This document shows, one piece after another, positions 1-8,669 of a stretch of DNA of 64,000 nucleotides. Position numbers and translations under genes: made by a program. Numbering within the stretch: the stretch's first letter is position 1; every line of letters begins with the position of its first letter. A model generated the notes under the pieces. It searched no databases, was not told the origin of the DNA, and saw only the letters and a list, made by a program, of their open reading frames with translations. The stretch comes from Streptomyces sp. NWU339 (GTDB taxonomy: Bacteria > Actinomycetota > Actinomycetes > Streptomycetales > Streptomycetaceae). The stretch spans positions 12,940-76,939 of the forward strand of contig NZ_QFRK01000025.1 of assembly GCF_003143855.1 (NCBI RefSeq), given 5' to 3'.

Positions 1-517
1 CACGGTCGGCAGCATCCACGCGGGCACCGGCCCCAACGTCATTCCCGACAGCGCCGTCATCGAGCTCAACGTGCGCACCTACGACGACGCCACGCGCCGC
101 CACGTCCTGGACGCGATCACCCGGATCGTCCGTGCCGAGTGCGCGGCGTCCCGCTCGCCCGGGGAGCCCGAGATCGAGCGGACCACCTCCTTCCCGCCCA
201 CCGTCAACGACGAGGCGGCGACCCGGAGGGTCGCCGAGGCGTTCGCCGCGCACTTCGGAAAGGACGCGCACACCATCGACCTGCAGACCGCGAGCGAGGA
301 CATGAGTGAGATCCCCGGGGCGTTCGGCGTGCCGTTCACCTACTGGGGCATCGGATGCGTCGACCCCGCCCGCTACGCCGAGGCCGCCCGCAGGGGCACC
401 CTCGACCAGGACATCCCCGTCAACCACAGCCCCGCCTTCGCCCCCCTCGTCCAGCCCACCCTGGACACCGGCGTCCGCGCCCTGACCGTGGCCGCCCTCG
501 CCTGGCTCGGCACCTGA
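1..517 (+). CDS. M20-family amidohydrolase/peptidase, C-terminal part (cut by window edge)
   Basis: The reading frame is open from base 2 and has no start in the window, so the N-terminus lies outside. The visible 171 residues begin TVGSIHAGTGPNVIPDSA, the dimerisation-domain stretch of M20 metallopeptidases and amidohydrolases (IAA-amino-acid hydrolase and carboxypeptidase type). The later SEDMSEIPGAFGVPFTYWG stretch is the C-terminal part of the catalytic domain, where one metal-binding Glu/Asp region closes the active site. Family members hydrolyse N-acyl amino acids or amide bonds with two metal ions in the cytoplasm. The substrate cannot be told from this fragment. It ends 4 nt before the 3' end of a converging gene. 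Confidence 0.85.
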   Translation, partial: TVGSIHAGTGPNVIPDSAVIELNVRTYDDATRRHVLDAITRIVRAECAASRSPGEPEIERTTSFPPTVNDEAATRRVAEAFAAHFGKDAHTIDLQTASEDMSEIPGAFGVPFTYWGIGCVDPARYAEAARRGTLDQDIPVNHSPAFAPLVQPTLDTGVRALTVAALAWLGT

Positions 518-521
518 GCCG

Positions 522-920
522 TCAGTGGCGGCCCGGCCCGCCGCTGCCGAACCCGCCGCTGCCGCCCTCCTCCCAGCGGGGCCGGTCCTGGGAGGTGCCG
601 GTGCGGCTGCCGGAGCTGCCGCCGTGCAGGTCGTGCGGCAGCAGGCGGTCCTCGCTCCGGGGCATCTCGTCGGGCTCCCGGCGTTCACGGGCCTCACGCA
701 CCGGGCCGCCCTCGGGCATCCGGGGCTGTTCATCGGGGCGCGGCCTGGGCGAGTCCCCGCGCCTGACCCGGCGGCTGCCGACCGTGAACAGGCTGATCAG
801 CAGGCCCACGACCAGCACGGCCACCACCAGCCCGATGCCGATGGTGCCGCGGCTCGCGGCGAGGTCGGCCGACTCGGCCCGGGAGGTGTGCATCAGGGTG
901 TTCACCGCAGTACTCAACAT
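522..920 (-). CDS. DUF6479-type small membrane protein
   Basis: 132 residues. A short N-terminal segment is followed by one strong transmembrane helix (about residues 27-48, GTIGIGLVVAVLVVGLLISL). After it comes a long charged, Pro/Glu/Arg-rich tail ending in a Gly/Ser-rich stretch (GGSGGFGSGGPGRH). This pattern (helix, GSRRVRR, PRPDEQP, GPV..REPDE.PR, PRW.EG..GGFGSGG) is that of the Streptomyces DUF6479 family, whose function is unknown. The ATG at 918-920 has GGGAG just upstream. The protein is probably an inner-membrane protein with a cytoplasmic tail. It converges on the M20 gene. Confidence 0.8.
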   Translation of the reverse strand: MLSTAVNTLMHTSRAESADLAASRGTIGIGLVVAVLVVGLLISLFTVGSRRVRRGDSPRPRPDEQPRMPEGGPVREARERREPDEMPRSEDRLLPHDLHGGSSGSRTGTSQDRPRWEEGGSGGFGSGGPGRH

Positions 921-1062
921 GGCTCCCGAGTGCCCAGGGCTCGCCCGCCGAACCCTTCGGACGGGCCACGGGGCGTCCCCGTGGGGGCCGCGGTGAGGGA
1001 CGGACGACGAACCCTGGAGTGCGGCGGGTTTGACCGCCCGCGGCCAGGGCTACCCGCGCGGC

Positions 1063-1434
1063 GTGACGACGACATCGCAGCAGGAGCTGTTCCAGTTCCT
1101 CGAGGACCGTTTCGCCTGTGCGCAGGCGTGCACGGAGTGCGCGCGGGCCTGCGCGGTGCGGGCGAGCCTCGTGGACCCGGACAGCGGCAGCAACCAGGAA
1201 CTCGTGCGGCGCAGGGGCATCATGTGCGCGGAGGTGTGCGACGCGACGTGCCGTGTGCTGTCCGAGGACAGTCAGGTGGACGAAACGACCATCCGGCTCC
1301 AGGTGGAGTGGTGCCGGCAGGTGTGCCTGGAGGGCGCGCACGTCTTCGACGGGCACTCCGGTGCGGAGCGCACGGCCGAGGCGTGCCGGGCCTGCGCGCG
1401 TGCCTGCACGGACTTCCTCACCACGTTGAACTGA
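1063..1434 (+). CDS. Four-helix-bundle, Cys-rich copper-binding (Csp/DUF326-like) protein
   Basis: 123 residues with cysteines in the regular spacing of the DUF326/Csp family: CAQACTECARAC near the N-terminus, CAEVCDATC in the middle, CRQVC, and CRACARAC near the C-terminus. Family members fold as a four-helix bundle whose core thiols can hold many Cu(I) ions; many are annotated as ferredoxin-like, which is probably wrong. No signal peptide is seen, so it is likely a cytosolic copper store or buffer. A TTG at 1030 would add 11 residues, but GTG 1063 (MTTTSQQELFQFLEDRF) matches the usual family start better. A clear hairpin follows the stop. Confidence 0.8.
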   Translation: MTTTSQQELFQFLEDRFACAQACTECARACAVRASLVDPDSGSNQELVRRRGIMCAEVCDATCRVLSEDSQVDETTIRLQVEWCRQVCLEGAHVFDGHSGAERTAEACRACARACTDFLTTLN

Positions 1435-1453
1435 CGGCGAGGACGCTCTCCAG

Positions 1454-1500
1454 GAAGCGTGCCCCTCGACGGAGCGTGCTCTTCGTCGAGGGGCTGCTTC
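1454..1500 (+). terminator. Rho-independent-like hairpin after the Cys-rich gene
   Basis: Nested inverted repeat: outer arms GAAGC/GCTTC and inner arms CCCCTCGAC (1462-1470) / GTCGAGGGG (1485-1493) around a 14-nt loop. There is no long T-run, as is usual in Streptomyces. It lies 20 nt after the stop at 1434. Confidence 0.7.
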
Positions 1501-1982
1501 ATCGGGCGCAGACCTGGTGAGGGCGCCTCGGTGGGGTGATCTCCGGGGTTTGCCGGTGCGGTCGGCCCGGCGGACTTCTGGAGATCACTCCTCGGTCTTC
1601 CTAATTACCGGGGGTGAGCGGCCGAGGTACTGCTGTGCGTCTCCCCTGAGGAGGAGCTGTTCGGCGGTCGGGTCGAGGAAGCCGGCCTTCTTGCCGCCGG
1701 CGCCTACGGGGCGTTCGCCGAGTGGGCGGGGGTTCCCGGATCGGGCCCACCCTGTGGGCCGGTGCGGACCCAGAACCTCGAGCGCGGGCACCGGAGTGAC
1801 GCAGGCGATGCGGGTGAGGACGTCCTGGGTGAACACCTGGTACCTGCGCGACCTGCGCTCGCCGTTCGGTGGCGCCGGCCTGTCGGTATCGGCCGCGAGG
1901 GCGGGCGGCACCCGCGGCACTTTCGCACTCGACCGACCGGCGTCTGCGTTCAGCTGTGACCGTGGCGGGGACGGGAGAGACC
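1501..1982. other. Region without a recognised gene
   Basis: About 480 bases in which I recognise no gene. A reverse open frame (1585-1920, 111 codons) and forward frames exist, but none matches a family I know and none has a convincing ribosome-binding site. A 9-bp inverted repeat, GTGATCTCC (1536-1544) / GGAGATCAC (1580-1588), lies at the left side and could be the edge of a lost element or a second terminator. The local base composition is somewhat less GC-rich than the flanks. Because the next gene (1983) is a deletion remnant, this may be decayed DNA. Confidence 0.4.
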
Positions 1983-2503
1983 ATGACCGACCGCAGGGTG
2001 CCGGCCGCCCGCCTCGACGAGGCGGTGCGCACCGCGGCGCCGATTCCTCAGCTCACCGCGTCCACGGCGACCCGCTGGCCGCCGTGGACGCGGTGGAGCC
2101 GGCCCTGGAGATCATCGACAGCCGCTACCGCGACTTCCGGTTCAGCCTGGCCGACGTGGTCGCCGACAACACCTCGGCGTGCGCCTTCGTGATCGGGCCG
2201 TGGCAGCAGCCGGGCCCGGTCGATCCGGCCGATCTCGCGTTAGGCCTGCACGTGGACGGCGAGACGGTGGCGACCGGTTCGTCGGCCGACATCCTCGGTC
2301 ACCCGGAACGGGCGCTGGAAGCGATCAAGCGGATGGCCCGGCTGCACGGGATCGCGCTGCCGGCGGGTGCCGTCGTGCCGGCGGGTGCGGCCACGGCCGC
2401 CGCCCCGCTCACCGCGGGGGCGGAGGTCGTCGCCACGGTCGGCGACCCGGGCAGGGTGTCGGTGCGCACCGCCGGTACGGCGCGGATGCCCTCGGACGCG
2501 TGA
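1983..2503 (+). pseudogene. 2-oxopent-4-enoate hydratase (MhpD/FAH family) remnant with internal deletion
   Basis: ATG 1983 has GGGAGAG upstream and encodes MTDRRVPAARLDEAVRT and then APIPQLTA, the usual N-terminus of 2-keto-4-pentenoate hydratases and 4-oxalocrotonate decarboxylases. After about 27 codons the reading frame shifts. From about 2085 another frame gives VDAVEPALEIIDSRYRDFRF and the ADNTSACAFVIG stretch, which in intact proteins starts near residue 145, and it runs to a normal C-terminus at 2503. Roughly 110-115 residues of the middle, including most metal ligands and active-site residues, are therefore missing, with a frame change at the scar. No activity is expected. Family enzymes act in meta-cleavage degradation of aromatics, but no other pathway gene is nearby. 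Confidence 0.8.
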
Positions 2504-2533
2504 AGAGGGGGCCGGGGCGGATGTGGACGGAGC

Positions 2534-2570
2534 CGGGAGCCCGGCGGCCGCTGCGGTCGCCGGGCTCCCG
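2534..2570 (+). terminator. Hairpin after the hydratase remnant
   Basis: Perfect 13-bp stem CGGGAGCCCGGCG (2534-2546) / CGCCGGGCTCCCG (2558-2570) with an 11-nt loop, 30 nt after the remnant's stop. It separates the remnant from the kinase gene. Confidence 0.75.
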
Positions 2571-2727
2571 CTTCTCGGGACGGCAGGACGCTGGGACCGC
2601 CGCCGCACCGGGCGCCCCGGAGGAGGGGCGCGCCGCAAGAGGGGTGGGCACCGTACAAAATCGGGCGAGACATCGCCATACTGGACGGGCCAGGGGAGGG
2701 CGCGTTGGACATCGACGGGGGCGGGAG

Positions 2728-5022
2728 ATGGGGGACAGCAGGCTGATCCATGGCCGGTACCGGCTGCTCGATCCGATCGGGCGGGGCGGCATGGGGGAGG
2801 TGTGGCGGGCACGCGACGAGTCACTCGGCAGACAGGTCGCCGTGAAGTGCCTCAAACCACTGAACGCCCACCACGACCACGCCTTCAGCCGGGTACTGCG
2901 TGAGCGGTTCCGGCGGGAGGCCCGGGTGGCGGCGTCCCTGCAGCACCGCGGGATCACCGTCGTGCACGACTTCGGCGAGTCCGACGGAGTGCTGTATCTG
3001 GTGATGGAGCTGCTGCAGGGACGTGACCTCAGCCGGCTCCTGGAGGACAACAAGCAGCACCCGCTGCCGGTCGACGAGGTCGTGGAGATCGCCGAGCAGG
3101 TAGCCGCCGCCCTCGCGTACACCCATGACCAGGGCATCGTGCACCGGGACCTGAAGCCCGCCAACATCGTGCGGATCGCCGACGGCACCGTGAAGATCTG
3201 CGACTTCGGCATAGCCCGCCTCGGTCACGACATCGGATTCACGTCCCGGCTGACCGGCACCGGCGTCGCGATGGGCACGCCGCACTACATGTCGCCGGAG
3301 CAGATCAGCGGCACCGAGGTCGACCGGCGCAGCGACCTGTACTCCTTCGGCTGCGTGCTCTACGAGATCGCCACCGGGGTGCCCCCGTTCGACCTCGACG
3401 ACGCGTGGGCGATCCTCGTCGGCCACCGTGACACCCCGCCCCGGCCGCCGCGCGGCCACCGTGCCGAACTGCCCGAGCGGCTGGAGCGGATCATCCTCGA
3501 CCTGCTGGCCAAGGACCCGGGCCGGCGCCCCGACAGCGCACGCGAACTGGCCCGCCGGATCGGCGCACTGCGGGCCGCGCCGACGCGGCTGCCGGTGCCG
3601 GCCGCGGTGACGGCCTGGCCGGAGCCCGCGGGCCCGACCGGTGCGGGCGAACGTGTGGCCCTGCCGCCCCCGGCGGACCCGGCGCCCGAGCCGGTGGCGG
3701 GTGCGCCGCGGCTGCCGTCCTGGACCCGCGGCATGACCGGCGGCCGCAAGGCGGTCGCCGCCGGAGCGCGCACCACGCCCCCGGATCCGGCGGCCGGGCT
3801 GTCCGGCGAGTGGATCGCCCGCCCCGCGACCGGCCGTGCCGAGCCGCCCCCGCAGGGGGAGCGGCCCGCCCCGTCGCCGGAAGCCCTGACCGCCCTGGCC
3901 GGCCGGCACAACGCGGGCCTGAGCCTCGGCCGCCTCGACCGCTGGACGGAGGCGGGGGAGGTGCACCGCGCGGTCGCCGCGGAACGCGAACACCTCCTCG
4001 GCCCGGACCACCCCGACACCCTCGCCAGCCGCTACGAGGTCGCCTTCACCCTCAGCCGCACCGGCCGCGCCGCCGACGCGCTGCGCGCGTACAAGCACGT
4101 GGCCGAGGCCCGTATCCGCGCGCTCGGGTCCGACCACCCCGACACCCTGGCCGCCCGTCAGGAAATGGCGTACGTCATGGCCCAGTTGGGCCGGCCCTTC
4201 GACGCCCACCAGGTCTATCTGTCAGTGCTCTCGGCCCGCGAGCGCACCATGGGGGCCGAGCATCCCGACACCCTGCGCTGCCGGCACAACCTCGCCTTCA
4301 ACCTCTCCAGGCTCGGCCGCCTGGAGGACTCGTACAGCATGGCGTGCGAAGTGGCCGCCGCCCGCGCCCGGGTGCTCGGCCCCGACCATCCGGACACCCT
4401 GGTCACCCGCTACGAAGTCGCCTACACGCTCGGGCAGTTGGGCCGGTGGGCGGAGGCTCTGGAGACTTACCGCGAGGTCGCCGGAGCCCGCGCGCGGGTT
4501 CTCGGCCCGGACCACCCCGACACGCTCGCCGCCCGCTACGAGACCGGCATCGGCCTGGGCCGGCTCGGCCACACCGCACAGGCCCTCGACCTCTACCGCG
4601 GCCTGGTCGACGACCGCACCCGGGTCCAGGGCCCCGCCCATCCCGAGACCCTGCGCGCCCGGCACGGTCTGGGCGTCAACCTCGGCCGGCTCGGCCGCTG
4701 GGCGGAGGCCCTCGCCGAATCCCGCGCGGTGTGCGCCCTGCGCGAGGGGGTGCTCGGCGCCGACCACCCGGACACCCTGGTCAGCCGCCGCGAGGTCGCC
4801 GTCGGTCTGGGCTGGCTGGGCCGCTGGGCGGAAGCGCTCACCGAGTACCGCAGGGTGGCCGCCGGCCGAGAACGCGTCCTCGGCGCGGACCACCCCGACA
4901 CCCTCACCGCCCGCGACGACGAGGCCCGCTGCCTGGAGCAGCTCGGCCACGGCGCCGCGGCCGCCGCGTTGCACCGCGAGGTGGCGGGACTGCGACGGCA
5001 GCGGGCCGCGGGCGGAGCCTGA
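2728..5022 (+). CDS. Ser/Thr protein kinase with C-terminal TPR (kinesin-light-chain-like) array
   Basis: 764 residues. The N-terminal kinase domain (about 10-275) has every catalytic element: GRGGMGEVW glycine loop, VAVK with Lys40, HRDLKPAN with Asp141, CDFGIA with Asp159, and GTPHYMSPEQ. A Pro/Ala-rich linker (about 280-385) follows. The C-terminal part (about 390-750) is a run of TPR-like units of 42 residues, each carrying the sequence LGxDHPDTLxxR, with eight HP(D/E)TL copies. There is no transmembrane helix or PASTA domain, so it is probably a soluble kinase whose repeats bind a partner protein. The open frame reaches further upstream, but ATG 2728 (GGCGGGAG before it, then GRYRLL) fits kinase N-termini. 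Confidence 0.9.
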   Translation: MGDSRLIHGRYRLLDPIGRGGMGEVWRARDESLGRQVAVKCLKPLNAHHDHAFSRVLRERFRREARVAASLQHRGITVVHDFGESDGVLYLVMELLQGRDLSRLLEDNKQHPLPVDEVVEIAEQVAAALAYTHDQGIVHRDLKPANIVRIADGTVKICDFGIARLGHDIGFTSRLTGTGVAMGTPHYMSPEQISGTEVDRRSDLYSFGCVLYEIATGVPPFDLDDAWAILVGHRDTPPRPPRGHRAELPERLERIILDLLAKDPGRRPDSARELARRIGALRAAPTRLPVPAAVTAWPEPAGPTGAGERVALPPPADPAPEPVAGAPRLPSWTRGMTGGRKAVAAGARTTPPDPAAGLSGEWIARPATGRAEPPPQGERPAPSPEALTALAGRHNAGLSLGRLDRWTEAGEVHRAVAAEREHLLGPDHPDTLASRYEVAFTLSRTGRAADALRAYKHVAEARIRALGSDHPDTLAARQEMAYVMAQLGRPFDAHQVYLSVLSARERTMGAEHPDTLRCRHNLAFNLSRLGRLEDSYSMACEVAAARARVLGPDHPDTLVTRYEVAYTLGQLGRWAEALETYREVAGARARVLGPDHPDTLAARYETGIGLGRLGHTAQALDLYRGLVDDRTRVQGPAHPETLRARHGLGVNLGRLGRWAEALAESRAVCALREGVLGADHPDTLVSRREVAVGLGWLGRWAEALTEYRRVAAGRERVLGADHPDTLTARDDEARCLEQLGHGAAAAALHREVAGLRRQRAAGGA
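3900..4960 (+). repeat. Tandem ~126-bp coding repeats (TPR units) within the kinase gene
   Basis: Eight units encode the recurring core (G-P/A/S-D/E-HP-D/E-TL) followed by R.E.A..LG.LGR..EAL. The underlying DNA is also repetitive: versions of GACCACCCCGACACCCT recur about every 126 bases. Such arrays can expand or contract by recombination, so unit number may vary between strains. Confidence 0.85.
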
Positions 5023-5106
5023 CGGCACGGCGGGGCGGCGCGACGCCGTGGCCGAAGGGGCCCGCTGCCTGGTCGGCGCGGATCCGCACGTGCTACGAAG
5101 AACCAC

Positions 5107-6669
5107 ATGAGCGCAGACGAGGGAACCCGGACGTACGACGCCGTCATCGTCGGCGGAGGCCACAACGGTCTCGTCGCCGCCGCCTATCTGGCCCGAGCGG
5201 GACGCTCCGTCCTGGTGCTGGAGCGGCTGGACCACACGGGCGGGGCAGCGGTGTCCACCCGGCCGTTCGCCGGTGTCGACGCACGGCTGTCCCGGTACTC
5301 GTACCTGGTCAGCCTGCTGCCCCGGAAGATCGTCCAGGACCTGGGGCTCGACTTCCGGGTACGCTCCCGCACCATCTCCTCCTACACCCCCGTCGAACGC
5401 GACGGGCGGCCCACCGGGCTGCTCGTCGGCGGCGGCGAGCGGCGCACCCGCGAGGCGTTCGCCCGCCTCACCGGATCCGACCGTGAGTACCGGGCCTGGC
5501 AGCGTTTCTACGGCATGACCGGCCGTGTCGCCGAGCGGGTCTTCCCCACCCTCACCGGGCCGCTGCCCACCCGCGAGGAGCTGCGTGACGCGATCGACGA
5601 CGAGGAGGCCTGGCGGACCCTGTTCGAGGAACCGATCGGTGTCGCCGTCGAGGAGCGCTTCACCGACGACCTCGTGCGGGGTGTGGTCCTCACCGACGCC
5701 CTCATCGGTACCTTCGCCGACGCCCACGACCCCACGCTCCAGCAGAACCGCTGCTTCCTCTACCACGTCATCGGCGGTGGCACCGGCGACTGGGACGTGC
5801 CGGTCGGCGGCATGGGAGCCCTCACCGACGCGCTGGCCGCCGCCGCGCGCGACGCGGGCGCCGTCATCGCCACCGGTCACGAGGCGGTACGGATCGACAC
5901 GGACGGACGCACGGCCGAGGTCATCCACCGCACGGCCGACGGCGAGGGGGTCGCCGCCGCCCGGCACGTCCTGGTGAACGCCTCCCCGCGGGAACTGGCG
6001 GCGCTGACCGGCGACACACCCCCCGCCCCGGTCGAGGGCGCCCAGCTCAAGGTGAACATGCTGCTCAAGCGGTTGCCCAGGCTGCGCGACAGTTCCGTCG
6101 ACCCGCGTGAGGCGTTCGCCGGGACCTTCCACATCGCCGAGGGATACGGGCAACTGGCCGCCGCGCACGCGCAGGCCGCCGCCGGTGAACTGCCCGCCGC
6201 GCCGCCCTCCGAGATCTACTGCCACTCGCTCACCGACCCGACGATCCTCGGCCCGGACCTCGCCGCACAGGGCTACCAGACGCTCACCCTCTTCGGCCTG
6301 CACACCCCGGCCCGGCTGTTCGAACGGGACAACGACGCCGTGCGGGAAGAGCTGTTGAAGTCGACGCTCGCCCAGCTCGACGCCCATCTGGCCGAACCGC
6401 TCGCCGACTGCCTGGCGACCGACGCGGACGGGCGTCCGTGTCTGGAGGCGAAGACCCCGCTGGACCTGGACCGCGACCTCGGGCTGCCCGGCGGGAACAT
6501 CTTCCACCGCGAGCTGTCCTGGCCCTACGCCCAGGACGGCACCGGCCGGTGGGGCGTGGAGACCCGGCACGCCAACGTCCTGCTGTGCGGTGCGGGCGCG
6601 GTGCGCGGCGGCGGGGTGAGCGGGGTGCCGGGGCACAACGCGGCCATGGCGGTCCTGGAGGCGGGCTGA
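5107..6669 (+). CDS. NAD(P)/FAD-dependent oxidoreductase, phytoene-desaturase/PYROXD2-like
   Basis: 520 residues. The N-terminus YDAVIVGGGHNGLVAAAYLARAG is a classic Rossmann dinucleotide-binding motif (about residues 10-32), followed by the ERLDHTGGAA segment. The C-terminal LLCGAGAVRGGGVSGVPGHNAA matches the FAD-binding end of CrtI-type and amine-oxidase-type flavoproteins. The length is normal for the family. The substrate is unknown; no carotenoid genes are nearby, so a role in pigment synthesis is not supported. The ATG lies 84 nt after the kinase gene on the same strand, so co-transcription is possible. Confidence 0.85.
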   Translation: MSADEGTRTYDAVIVGGGHNGLVAAAYLARAGRSVLVLERLDHTGGAAVSTRPFAGVDARLSRYSYLVSLLPRKIVQDLGLDFRVRSRTISSYTPVERDGRPTGLLVGGGERRTREAFARLTGSDREYRAWQRFYGMTGRVAERVFPTLTGPLPTREELRDAIDDEEAWRTLFEEPIGVAVEERFTDDLVRGVVLTDALIGTFADAHDPTLQQNRCFLYHVIGGGTGDWDVPVGGMGALTDALAAAARDAGAVIATGHEAVRIDTDGRTAEVIHRTADGEGVAAARHVLVNASPRELAALTGDTPPAPVEGAQLKVNMLLKRLPRLRDSSVDPREAFAGTFHIAEGYGQLAAAHAQAAAGELPAAPPSEIYCHSLTDPTILGPDLAAQGYQTLTLFGLHTPARLFERDNDAVREELLKSTLAQLDAHLAEPLADCLATDADGRPCLEAKTPLDLDRDLGLPGGNIFHRELSWPYAQDGTGRWGVETRHANVLLCGAGAVRGGGVSGVPGHNAAMAVLEAG

Positions 6670-6713
6670 CGGGCCGGGGCCGAGGGGGAGGACCGGCGGA
6701 GGGCGGCCGGGTA

Positions 6714-8498
6714 TCAGTCGGCCGACCGGCTCCACCCCACGGCCCGGACGCGTGCCGCGTCCGCCGGGCGAGCCTCGTCGAAGAGCACGCCGTCACCGGT
6801 CGCGACGCGCATCCCGTCGACGTACGCACCGCGTCCGACGTACAGCCGGTCCGTCGCGTAGCGCCAGCGCAGGGTGAGGCCCCGTACGGCGGGCAGGCCG
6901 GCGGTGAGCCCGTGCCAGACACGGCCCGACCAGCCGGTGGCGGCGCCCGAGGGATGCCGCTCCGGCTCCCCGCCCCGGCGTTCCGTGGTGAACGGCACCG
7001 GCTGCCAGCTCGCGCCGCCGTCCACCGTGGCCTCCAGGGTGAGGACGTCGGAGCGCGGTTCGGTGTCCCACCACAGGGCGCAGCGCAGCCGCGCGCCGCC
7101 GGACGACGTGTCGACTGCGGGCAGGGTGAGGGTCGCCGTCGCCGAACTCGCCATCCCGGAGAACCAGGCCGTGCGTCCCTGCGCCGGGCGGACCGGGACC
7201 GCGCGGGCCAACCGGTTCGCGGCGGCCACGCGGGGAGCCGATCCCGAACGCCAACTGCGTACGGGATGAACCGAGTTGCCGAGCAAGACGAGGAACGAGT
7301 CGGTGGTCGGATCGAGCACCAGCGCGGTGCCGGTGAAGCCGGTGTGGCCCGCCGTGCGCGGGGTGGCCATCGCGCCCATGTACCAGTGCTGGTACAGCTC
7401 GAAGCCCAGGCCGTGCTCGTCCCCGGGGAAGTCGGTGTTGAAATCGGTGAACATCAGGTCCACCGACTCCGGTCTCAGCACGCGAGCCCGGCCGTAGCGG
7501 CCGCCGTTGAGCAGGGTCCGCCCGAGCACGGCCAGGTCCCAGGCGCACGAGAACACGCCCGCGTGGCCCGCGACCCCGCCCAGGCTGTAGGCGTTCTCGT
7601 CGTGCACCTCGCCCCACACCAGCCCCCGGTCGAGACCGGACCAGGGCAGGCGGGCGTCCTCGGTGGCGGCGATCCGCGGCTTCCAGGAGGCGGGCGGGTT
7701 GTAGCGGGTGCGTCGCATGCCCAGCGGGCCGGTGACCTCGTCATGGAGCAGGACGTCCAGGGGGCGGCCCGTGACCTTCTCCAGCACCAGCTGGAGCGAG
7801 ATCAGGTTCAGGTCCGAGTACGAGTATGCCGTGCCCGGAGGGCTGACCGGCGCCTCGTCGAGGACGAGGCGGACGCGCTCCTCGTACGTGGGCGCGCTGT
7901 AGAGCGGGATCCAGGGACGGAAACCCGAAGTGTGCGTGAGAAGTTGGCGAACCGTCACATTCGCCTTGCCGGCGTTGCCGAAGTCCGGCAGGTACGAGGC
8001 GACGGTCGCCTCCAGCTCCAGGGCGCCCCGTTCGATCTGCTGCACGGCGAGGATCGAGGTGAACAGCTTCGACACCGAGGCCAGGTCGAAGACGGTGTCC
8101 TCGGCCATGGGGATCTGCCGGTCCGCCGGGAACTCGACGCCGGTGTCGGTCTTCTCGTCGTACGCCTGGTAGCGCACGGCCATGCCGATGGGCCGGTGGA
8201 GTGCGACGGTGCCGCCGCGTCCGGCGAGCAGCACGGCGCCCGCGTACCAGGGGTGTTCGGGGGACGGACCGAGGAACGCCTCGGCGTCGGTGACGAGTTG
8301 GCTCAGATGCTCCGCGAGCAGGCCGGCCTGCCGGGCCGATCCGTGCCGCAGGGTCGGGCGTCCGCTGCCCGCCGCCGACGGCGAGGCCGCTGCCGCGGGG
8401 CCGGCCGGGAGGGAGGCGAAGGCCAGGGCGCCGCCCAAAGCCAGTGCGCGTCCGCCGAGCTGCCGGCGGGTGAGACCGCTCGACCCTGCGTCCGTCAT
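6714..8498 (-). CDS. Exported serine hydrolase, beta-lactamase (class C/esterase) fold
   Basis: 594 residues. The N-terminus (LTRRQLGGRALALGGALAFA, twin Arg at residues 11-12) is a Tat-type signal ending near AAAA. The hydrolase domain shows SVSK (Ser141-Lys144, the SxxK nucleophile motif), a YSYSDLN stretch (about 225-231) at the YxN position, and HTGFTGTA replacing the KTG box. Such enzymes are esterases, D-aminopeptidases or beta-N-acetylglucosaminidase-like, rather than true resistance beta-lactamases. The last 150 residues (LRCALWWDTEPRSDVL, DGGASWQPV) look like a beta-sandwich domain. ATG 8498 has GGAGG upstream; the open frame extends 33 codons further but without support. Confidence 0.85.
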   Translation of the reverse strand: MTDAGSSGLTRRQLGGRALALGGALAFASLPAGPAAAASPSAAGSGRPTLRHGSARQAGLLAEHLSQLVTDAEAFLGPSPEHPWYAGAVLLAGRGGTVALHRPIGMAVRYQAYDEKTDTGVEFPADRQIPMAEDTVFDLASVSKLFTSILAVQQIERGALELEATVASYLPDFGNAGKANVTVRQLLTHTSGFRPWIPLYSAPTYEERVRLVLDEAPVSPPGTAYSYSDLNLISLQLVLEKVTGRPLDVLLHDEVTGPLGMRRTRYNPPASWKPRIAATEDARLPWSGLDRGLVWGEVHDENAYSLGGVAGHAGVFSCAWDLAVLGRTLLNGGRYGRARVLRPESVDLMFTDFNTDFPGDEHGLGFELYQHWYMGAMATPRTAGHTGFTGTALVLDPTTDSFLVLLGNSVHPVRSWRSGSAPRVAAANRLARAVPVRPAQGRTAWFSGMASSATATLTLPAVDTSSGGARLRCALWWDTEPRSDVLTLEATVDGGASWQPVPFTTERRGGEPERHPSGAATGWSGRVWHGLTAGLPAVRGLTLRWRYATDRLYVGRGAYVDGMRVATGDGVLFDEARPADAARVRAVGWSRSAD

Positions 8499-8669
8499 GG
8501 GGGTTCCTCCCGTGTCGTGGCCGCGGGCGGCCTGAAAGAATCTTTCGGGGATCGCCTTGCGGGGTGAAACTTTCCTGTCAGGTGCGGGATGTGTCAATGG
8601 GGCGTGCGCGGTCGCGGGAGAAGTCGAAGTCCTTGACCTCCCCGGCCGGTCGACCGAGGATCATCTGTC

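Noticed and set aside
4222-6735. 837-codon reverse frame opposite the kinase and flavoprotein genes
   Set aside because: Mirror of the TPR repeats and of the oxidoreductase; its repeats are only the complement of the coding repeats.
6714-8498. Beta-lactam resistance gene
   Set aside because: The KTG box is HTG and the architecture is esterase-like with an extra C-terminal domain; resistance is not supported.
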